DNA of 20,952 nt, taken from the NCBI GenBank assembly GCA_902474785.1, contig CABRXB010000001.1, forward strand, positions 1-20,952. Direction: 5' to 3'. This document shows, piece after piece, positions 6,855 to 12,150 of the stretch; positions within the stretch are counted from its first letter, which is position 1; each line of letters opens with the position of its first letter. Under the pieces are notes generated by a model that worked only from the letters and a program-made list of their open reading frames with translations, did not search any database and was not told the DNA's origin. A program made the translations under genes and the position numbers. The stretch is from an uncultured Eubacteriales bacterium (lineage in GTDB: Bacteria > Bacillota > Clostridia > Oscillospirales > Feifaniaceae).

Positions 6855-7999
6855 GATGACGACCCTCCTTGTTGTGTTTTGGTTTTGCTGTTGGGAAGCG
6901 TGTGCTCTTTGGTGAAATCGATGAGCTTGGTTGCCTGTTCGCTCAGAGCCGGATGCCGCCTTGCCATGGTTTGCAGGTTTTCATTGTAGTAGTCCATCGG
7001 GTAAAGAGAGGCGGCTTCAAGGGCAAAGCGGGCTTCCTCCTCGTTGTCTGAGAGAAGCATCTCGTCGATTTCAGGGTAGATCATCTCATCCACATAGGTC
7101 AACACATGGTGGAGATTGGGCACTTTGTCCTGATATTCGTAGAGCAGGCGAAACAGCCCTTTCGTATTGGTTTCACTCATCACTCCGCCAGTTAAATTTA
7201 AAATAGAGTTGATATGATTGGCAGTGACCGTGTGCTGTTCTGTCAGAAGTTTTTGGCAAAGCGTCAACAGAACTTGTGGCGCATCCTGATAGGGCGGTTC
7301 TCCCAGGCGCCCCACAGAGACAAGTGCGATGACGCCATCGTGTAGCAGTGCTTCGTCGTAGTCTTGATAGTGCTCAACCATATGATAGAGTTCATTTTTT
7401 GTACCGGCCTTGTCCACAACGGCAATTGTGCGCAGCGCAAGCCCCTGCAAGCGAACGGAGGAGCTGCTTTCATAGATGTCCCGCAAGATGGGAAGGCTGT
7501 CCATATCCCAGTCGACCGAGACGATAAGGTAGACGGTCAGGTTTTCGCTGAGTTGCTCCTCTTTTAAAATGCGCTTGACTTTGTCGGCGTGGTCGCCGTC
7601 TGTGCCGTGGACGTAGAGCGTCACCTCGAGCATGAAGGTTTTGAAGCTCTCGGGCAGCTCGGGATCAAGCAAAAACTGCTCCAAAAGCGCGGGGTCAACC
7701 AGCGGCGCGATGCGTTGAGTGGCAATCTGGCCCAGAGAGAAAAACTGCGCCCCGCCCGCCTCATAGCTCTTGGCGGCCTCCAGGACAACGTCGAGCAGCG
7801 CCTGATCGGTGAGTTGACCGAGCGCCTTGAGATAGGCCTCCTGTCCGCCCTGTTCATAGGCTTTTTCAAGGGCCGCCACATGTCTGCGGCCGGAAAGCTC
7901 TCTCCTTGTGGGCAGGCTTAGGCCGGCTGCGGCCGCGCCGAGCATCACGGTTGCAATAAGCAAGATGGCGATCAAAGCGCCGTGTTTTTTTGTTTTCAC
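6851..7999 (-). CDS. Exported or membrane-anchored alpha-solenoid (HEAT-like) protein, function unknown
   Basis: This 382-residue protein starts with a basic segment and one hydrophobic helix (about residues 8-28), so it is anchored in or exported across the membrane. The rest is almost wholly helical with repeating amphipathic pairs of the HEAT or armadillo type, for example 'LLDVVLEAAKSYEAGGAQFF', 'LPILRDIYESSSSVRLQGLA' and 'EEEARFALEAASLYPMDYY'. Such solenoids usually bind other proteins; no catalytic motif is seen. The tail from about 365 is polar and ends GGSSS. The GTG start at 7999 follows AAGGAGG by 6 bases. The gene overlaps the next one by 4 bases, so the two exported proteins are probably made together and may interact. 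Upstream lie a strong promoter and a 12-codon reading frame. Confidence 0.75.
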   Translation of the reverse strand: MKTKKHGALIAILLIATVMLGAAAAGLSLPTRRELSGRRHVAALEKAYEQGGQEAYLKALGQLTDQALLDVVLEAAKSYEAGGAQFFSLGQIATQRIAPLVDPALLEQFLLDPELPESFKTFMLEVTLYVHGTDGDHADKVKRILKEEQLSENLTVYLIVSVDWDMDSLPILRDIYESSSSVRLQGLALRTIAVVDKAGTKNELYHMVEHYQDYDEALLHDGVIALVSVGRLGEPPYQDAPQVLLTLCQKLLTEQHTVTANHINSILNLTGGVMSETNTKGLFRLLYEYQDKVPNLHHVLTYVDEMIYPEIDEMLLSDNEEEARFALEAASLYPMDYYNENLQTMARRHPALSEQATKLIDFTKEHTLPNSKTKTQQGGSSS

Positions 8000-8014
8000 G
8001 CATATCCTCCTTTT

Positions 8015-8053
8015 TTAATCTAAAAGGCGGCTCCAAACAGTGATCCAGCCCAT
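8015..8053 (-). CDS. Possible 12-residue leader peptide MGWITVWSRLLD
   Basis: An ATG at 8053 follows a very strong ribosome site (TTGGAGGTGATTCCC directly before ATG) and opens a 12-codon frame ending in TAA at 8015. It lies between the predicted promoter (8084-8112) and the solenoid gene, whose own ribosome site AAGGAGG begins within 10 bases of this stop. The peptide has two Trp and two Leu codons. It could couple translation of the downstream gene, act as a leader peptide, or be a small protein in its own right. There is no sequence family evidence; the call rests on the ribosome site and position. Confidence 0.45.
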   Translation of the reverse strand: MGWITVWSRLLD

Positions 8054-8083
8054 GGGAATCACCTCCAATCAACTTTCAATCTC

Positions 8084-8112
8084 ATATTATTAAATCATAA
8101 AAATAGAGTCAA
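8084..8112 (-). promoter_or_regulatory. Strong promoter of the leader peptide-solenoid-secreted protein operon
   Basis: On the minus strand TTGACT (8107-8112) and TAATAT (8084-8089) are spaced by exactly 17 bases. Transcription would begin near 8077, about 24 bases before the leader ATG. Confidence 0.75.
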
Positions 8113-8304
8113 GGATAATGGTTGGAATTTACAAAATGTTTGTTATAAGTTAAAAAAACAGACAAATTTCAGACGATTCATTTATTTTGTCTTGCTATAA
8201 ACATCTGAAACCATATCATAAACGACAACCATGAATAATCCTGCCTCTAGCACAAAAGACCGCATATGGCGTGCGCTTGATCTTCGCTGGCCGCAGGCAA
8301 CAGG
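8113..8304. other. AT-rich non-coding spacer
   Basis: The stretch between the promoter of the 6252-7999 operon and the terminator of the transporter gene holds no gene. It contains a 7-base inverted repeat TTTCAGA/TCTGAAA (around 8167-8215) within AT-rich DNA, a possible regulator site upstream of the promoter. Confidence 0.4.
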
Positions 8305-8305
8305 C

Positions 8306-8340
8306 AAAAAGGGCCGCGCCCATAGAAAAGGCACGGCCCT
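8306..8340 (-). terminator. Intrinsic terminator of the Na/Pi transporter gene
   Basis: Read on the minus strand, AGGGCCGTGCC and GGGCGCGGCCCT form a GC-rich stem (with a G-U pair) across an 8-base loop, followed by TTTTT (8310-8306). It begins 5 bases after the transporter stop codon. Confidence 0.85.
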
Positions 8341-8344
8341 GATT

Positions 8345-10114
8345 TCACCGGACAATCGGTTCCAGATATTTTTTCTGATAGCCGTCAAACAGCATTTGAT
8401 ACTCAGGGCTGTCTGCCAGATGCAGCTTGTTCCGGCGGCTGTGTTCGTCGAGCTCGTCGGGACACAGGCGCTGTGTGAGGTGCATGGCAATGTTGGAGCA
8501 GTGGTCGCTGATGCGTTCCAGATTGGTCAGCACCTCCACAAAGGAGATGCCGCCCTGCACATTGCACTGCCCCGCCTGGAGGCGGTCGATGTGACGGCGC
8601 TTGAGCGTCTCTTCCAGAATGTCAATGGTCTGCTCCAAGGGTTCGACATTCAGGGCGGCCTGTGCGTCCTCCTCCTGGTAGGCGCGCAGCGTGTGCTCCA
8701 AAATCTCGGTCACAGCTTCTGTCATGGAGGTCAGCTCGGTGCGGGCTTCGGGGGAAAAGTGGATGTTCTGATCGCGGTTGTAAAAGGCCACCTGCGAGAT
8801 ATTGATGCAGCGATCGCCCACGCGTTCAAGGTCGCCCAGCGTATGCAAAAGTTCTGTGGCAAGGCGGCTCTGCGCGCTCTCAAGGTGCTGCACGGTGATT
8901 TTGGTTAAGTATTCGCCAAGGGCGGTTTCGCTTTTGTCGAGAAATTTCTCGTTCTCATCGAGCAGGGCGATCTGCGCGTCGCTGCCCGTTTCAAGCATCT
9001 CGACGGCCAGACGGAAATTTTCGAGCACGGTGGAACCCATGCCAAAGATCACCTTTTTGCACTGTTCCAGCGCCACAACGGGAGTGGGCAAAAAGGCGGG
9101 GTCGAGCAGGCGCAGTTCCATGTCGATCTTGGATTCCTTGGTGTCTTTGAGCAGACGCCCCGAGAGGTCGATAAGCAGGCGGATGCAGGGCAGAAGGAGG
9201 GCGGCGGTTGTGAGGTTGAACAGGGAGTGAAAGTTGGCGATGCTGCCGCGACTCACCAGATTGTCCCAAAAGGGAAAGCCCACCAGACCCTGCCAGCCAT
9301 ACATGGCGATGAGAAAGATGCCAACGCCAAAGGTGTTGCACAACACGTCGATGAGCACCAGACGCTTCGCCTTGATGTTGGAGCCAAGGCTGGCCAGCAC
9401 GACGGTGATGCACTTGCCAATGTTCATGCCAAGCAGGATGGGCAGCGCGGTGGAAAAGGTGATGGCGCCCGTGACCGACGTGGCCTGCAACAGACCGACG
9501 GCGGCCGAGGAGCTCTGTAAAAGGGCGGTGACCGTAAGGCCCAGGAGAAGGCCCAAAACGGGGTTGCGAAAGAGGGTGAACATGCGCTGAAAGCTCTCGA
9601 GCTCGCGCAACGGGGCCATGGCGCCCTCCATGGTGGTCATGCCCACAAACAGGATGCCAAAGCCGATGAAGATGGAGGAGAGATCCTTTGCCTTGTTACG
9701 CTTTGCCATGAGCAGGCCAAAGGAGCCCAGGACGATACAAAGCGGGGCGAAGGATGCGGGTTTGAGCAGGGTGAGCAGCAAATTGTCGCTGCTGATGTCG
9801 CCAAGACGCAGGATCTGCGCCGTCATGGTGGTGCCGATGTTGGCGCCCATGACGACGGGCACCGCCTGCCTGAGCTTCATGATGCCGGCGTTGACAAAGC
9901 CGACCGCCATCACCGAGGTCGCCGCCGAACTCTGGATGACGGCGGTGACGCCTGCGCCAAGCGCAAGCCCCTTGATCGGGTTGCTGGTCAGTCGTTCAAG
10001 CGTCTTTTCAAGACGCGCCCCGGCAAAACGCTCCAAAGAGACGCCCAGCAGTTTCATACCATAGAGAAACATGCCCACGCCGCCCAGCAGCGTGATGATG
10101 TTCGATAGATTCAT
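8345..10114 (-). CDS. Na+/phosphate cotransporter family protein with C-terminal PhoU-like domain
   Basis: This 589-residue protein has the NptA/PNaS family layout: two inverted membrane halves, each with a QSS signature ('AVIQSSAATSVMAVGF' near residue 60 and 'ALLQSSSAAVGLLQ' near 220), the conserved 'GANIGTT' after the first and 'GMNIGKC' after the second, then a soluble helical PhoU-like domain from about residue 345 ('GDLERVGDRCINISQ', 'LERISDHCSNIAMHL'). These proteins couple phosphate uptake to the sodium gradient, and the PhoU-like part is thought to regulate transport. The ATG at 10114 was chosen because GGAGG lies 7 bases before it and the family begins with 'NLSNIITLLGGVGMFLYGMK'; a longer in-frame extension to 10174 lacks this. 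It is a single-gene unit. Direct phosphate transport is inferred from the family. Confidence 0.92.
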   Translation of the reverse strand: MNLSNIITLLGGVGMFLYGMKLLGVSLERFAGARLEKTLERLTSNPIKGLALGAGVTAVIQSSAATSVMAVGFVNAGIMKLRQAVPVVMGANIGTTMTAQILRLGDISSDNLLLTLLKPASFAPLCIVLGSFGLLMAKRNKAKDLSSIFIGFGILFVGMTTMEGAMAPLRELESFQRMFTLFRNPVLGLLLGLTVTALLQSSSAAVGLLQATSVTGAITFSTALPILLGMNIGKCITVVLASLGSNIKAKRLVLIDVLCNTFGVGIFLIAMYGWQGLVGFPFWDNLVSRGSIANFHSLFNLTTAALLLPCIRLLIDLSGRLLKDTKESKIDMELRLLDPAFLPTPVVALEQCKKVIFGMGSTVLENFRLAVEMLETGSDAQIALLDENEKFLDKSETALGEYLTKITVQHLESAQSRLATELLHTLGDLERVGDRCINISQVAFYNRDQNIHFSPEARTELTSMTEAVTEILEHTLRAYQEEDAQAALNVEPLEQTIDILEETLKRRHIDRLQAGQCNVQGGISFVEVLTNLERISDHCSNIAMHLTQRLCPDELDEHSRRNKLHLADSPEYQMLFDGYQKKYLEPIVR

Positions 10115-10257
10115 GCAGCGGCCTCCAATGCTGTCAGGATGGACGAAAAAACGCATCGCCTCTGCGTTTGCCACAATACTGTCATACAGAAAAGTCGATA
10201 CAATATTATTTTACAGTGTTTCGCTGCTTGATACAATGGGGAAAACGCCTGTTTTTG

Positions 10258-10286
10258 TTGACGCTTTTTAGGAAACATGCTACAAT
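10258..10286 (+). promoter_or_regulatory. Promoter of the tRNA-Leu gene
   Basis: TTGACG (10258-10263) and TACAAT (10281-10286) are separated by exactly 17 bases. The -10 box lies 11 bases before the first tRNA base, so the primary transcript would have almost no 5' leader. Confidence 0.8.
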
Positions 10287-10297
10287 AATACTGATTT

Positions 10298-10380
10298 GCG
10301 GGCATGGCGGAATTGGTAGACGCACCAGATTTAGGATCTGGCGGGCGACCTTGCAGGTTTGAGTCCTGTTGCCCGCACCA
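10298..10380 (+). tRNA. tRNA-Leu (anticodon UAG)
   Basis: The acceptor stem GCGGGCA (10298-10304) pairs with TGCCCGC (10370-10376), followed by A and an encoded CCA (10378-10380). The anticodon stem CCAGA/TCTGG (10325-10329 and 10337-10341) encloses TTTAGGA, giving anticodon TAG (10332-10334), which reads CUN leucine codons. The 83-base length and the long variable arm fit a class II leucine tRNA, and GGTTTGAGTCC is the T-arm. Confidence 0.97.
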
Positions 10381-10383
10381 CGC

Positions 10384-10421
10384 CGTCGGAGCAAACGATC
10401 TGCGTTTGCTCCGACGTTTTT
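10384..10421 (+). terminator. Terminator of the tRNA-Leu gene
   Basis: A perfect 14-base-pair stem (CGTCGGAGCAAACG at 10384-10397 with its complement at 10403-10416), loop ATCTG, then TTTTT, begins three bases after the CCA end. Confidence 0.93.
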
Positions 10422-10529
10422 GCAAGAGAAGGTTATGTGTCGCAGCGCCCTGACACGCCTCTTGAGTTGTCGCAGCAAAAGCGTCAAACAGACGGGTTTT
10501 ATCACGGCGGCGAAGGGAGAGACGTGGAG

Positions 10530-11090
10530 ATGTCAGTGATGGTGGTTTGGGCCAGCCCCAATGTGGATGGGCTGACGGCGGCCGCAAAAGACCGCATAGT
10601 GGAGGGCATTGTCCGGGCCAAGGGCACAGCCGAGTCGCTGCCCCTGTGCAGGCAAAAGCTGCAAAGCTGCCAGGCCTGTGGAGACGGCTGGGGGCTTTGT
10701 AAAGCGCGGGGCCAGTGTGTGCTTGAGGACGACTTTGCCGAGATTTACGACAGACTGGTTGCGGCGGACGGAATTGTTTTTGTCACACCGGTGTATTGGC
10801 ACGACATGGCCGAACGCCTCAAATGCCTGCTTGACCGCCTGCGCCGCTGTGAAACGGCACACAACGGCTGGCTCAAGGGCAAGCCCTGCCTCCTGGTGGC
10901 CTGCGCCGGAGGAACGGGCAATGGCGCAATTTCCTGTTTGAACAGTTTGGAGGAGACCTTGGGACACATGGAGATGGTCTGTCTGGATCGTCTGCCGGTC
11001 ATCCGCTTCAATCAGGAGTATATGCTGCCTGCGCTGGTGGGCGCGGGCGAGGCCTTTGCCAAAAGAGTCGCAGGGCAACAACGCAAATGA
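10530..11090 (+). CDS. Flavodoxin-like NAD(P)H-dependent FMN reductase / iron-sulfur flavoprotein-type protein
   Basis: The 186-residue protein has the flavodoxin-like fold of the NADPH-dependent FMN reductase group. It begins with a beta strand and FMN phosphate loop ('MVVWASPNVDGLTAAAKDRI', residues 4-23) and continues with 'GIVFVTPVYWHDMAERLKCL' (81-100), which includes the flavin-contacting TPVYW. A four-cysteine cluster lies at C47, C50, C57 and C63 in 'CQACGDGWGLCKARGQC', at the place where iron-sulfur flavoproteins carry their cluster ligands, so it may bind a 4Fe-4S cluster or zinc. AAGGGAGA precedes the ATG at 10530. The physiological partner is unknown; a general role in electron transfer or quinone/metal reduction is inferred from the family. 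Confidence 0.8.
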   Translation: MSVMVVWASPNVDGLTAAAKDRIVEGIVRAKGTAESLPLCRQKLQSCQACGDGWGLCKARGQCVLEDDFAEIYDRLVAADGIVFVTPVYWHDMAERLKCLLDRLRRCETAHNGWLKGKPCLLVACAGGTGNGAISCLNSLEETLGHMEMVCLDRLPVIRFNQEYMLPALVGAGEAFAKRVAGQQRK

Positions 11091-11097
11091 GGAGCAG

Positions 11098-11125
11098 GGC
11101 GGCCGCCAAAGTCCCGGCGGCCGCC
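11098..11125 (+). terminator. GC-rich hairpin after the flavoprotein gene
   Basis: GGCGGCCGCC (11098-11107) and its identical complement (11116-11125) form a 10-base-pair stem with an AAAGTCCC loop, 8 bases after the stop codon. Only TT follows, so it may be a weak or factor-assisted terminator rather than a canonical one. Confidence 0.45.
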
Positions 11126-11212
11126 TTGCCGTGGCATGCAAGATAATTTTATCAAGTGAGGCGAGACATTGGCGAGACATATTGTTGCGCCATGGAAAAG
11201 AGGTGGGCGTGT

Positions 11213-12103
11213 GTGGGAGACAAAACAAAAATATTGATTGTCGACCAAGCGGCGGATGTCCGCTCGCAATTGCGCGAAATTTTATCGGCTGACTATGACG
11301 TGCGAGAGGCCACGACAGGGGCGCAGGCCATGGATACGCTGAACAAGGGGGAGGTCTCGCTGCTGCTGATCGGCGCCCTTCTGCCCGATATGGACGGCTT
11401 GCTGGTGGTGTGCTGGATGCAAAGGAACAACCTGCTTTTTGGCGTTCCTGTGCTGGCCATCGCATCGCAAGAAAGCCCGCCCGCCTTCTTTGAAGAGGGA
11501 TTGCACTGCGGTGTCAGCGACTTTTTGACGCGACCTTTTGTCGCGCCGCTTGTGTTAAACCGGGTGAAAAAGGCGCTGTGGCAAAACGCATATGGGTCTG
11601 AGCGAACATTTGAGCGCAGCCAGAGCGAAAGCGCGCGCGTGCAGGAGGCGAGGCGCCGCATGAACCGCGAGCGGGCCAAGCTCCAATTCCTCTCGTCGAG
11701 CTCGGGAGAGCTGCTGTTCGACTATGATGTGAGCAGGGATCGCATGGCCTTTTCCGAACACTGTCAGACAGAGTTTGGCGTTCCTGCCGTTGTAGACAAC
11801 TTTTTAAAGCTGATCTCTCAGAGAAAAGATGCAAACGCCCTGCTGCTGCAGGCGCTCAAGGAAAAGTTTCTCGAAACGACGCCCGGCAAACCGGATCTCA
11901 CAGAACAGGTGGAATTGCGCACGGCGACCGGCGAGCGTCGTCGGTACAGCCTGCGCCTGCGTGTGATCTGGCGCAAAAGGGAGGAAGGGCCGGCTTTTGA
12001 CGGAGCTCTTGGACGGCTTGAGGAGATCCAAACAAACTCGGATTCGTACAGAAGCAGGCCGGGCGGCCGGGCGGCCGGGCGAGTCTGGAGCAGGACCCGC
12101 TGA
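11213..12103 (+). CDS. N-terminal part (pseudo-receiver + PAS-like) of a frame-interrupted cyclic-di-GMP protein
   Basis: This 296-residue piece begins with a receiver domain (about 4-122, 'KTKILIVDQAADVRSQLREI'). Its active site is degenerate: the phospho-acceptor Asp is replaced by Gly54 ('LLLIGALLPDMDG'), only one Asp of the usual acidic pair is present (Asp11, then Gln12), and the conserved Lys is Arg107 ('LTRPF'). It therefore probably works without phosphorylation. A helical linker (125-158) and a PAS-like domain follow (about 163-270, 'SGELLFDYDVSRDRMAFSEH'). The frame then runs through the octamer repeat into 'RVWSRTR' and stops, just where a GGDEF domain should begin. GTG at 11213 is the preferred start because it lies at the domain edge after an AAGAGGTGGG stretch; ATG at 11192 and GTG at 11156 are alternatives. 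Confidence 0.75.
   Translation: MGDKTKILIVDQAADVRSQLREILSADYDVREATTGAQAMDTLNKGEVSLLLIGALLPDMDGLLVVCWMQRNNLLFGVPVLAIASQESPPAFFEEGLHCGVSDFLTRPFVAPLVLNRVKKALWQNAYGSERTFERSQSESARVQEARRRMNRERAKLQFLSSSSGELLFDYDVSRDRMAFSEHCQTEFGVPAVVDNFLKLISQRKDANALLLQALKEKFLETTPGKPDLTEQVELRTATGERRRYSLRLRVIWRKREEGPAFDGALGRLEEIQTNSDSYRSRPGGRAAGRVWSRTR
12057..12080. repeat. Tandem octamer GGCCGGGC x3 at the frame break of the c-di-GMP gene
   Basis: Three perfect, adjacent copies of GGCCGGGC occupy 12057-12064, 12065-12072 and 12073-12080. They lie in the interval 12022-12100, the only place where the two frames of the gene overlap without a stop. The unit is not a multiple of three, so copy number sets the frame: two copies (or five) join the upstream and downstream frames, three do not. 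Confidence 0.95.
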
Positions 12104-12150
12104 CAGGGCTGTGCAATAAAACTGCAGCAAGAGAGTATGTCGACGCAAGG

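Noticed and set aside
12022..12103. Programmed -1 ribosomal frameshifting as the way to join the two frames
   Set aside because: A -1 shift would give the correct frame, but no canonical X-XXY-YYZ heptamer exists in zero frame in this interval; the exact fit of one octamer unit is a simpler explanation. Not fully excluded.
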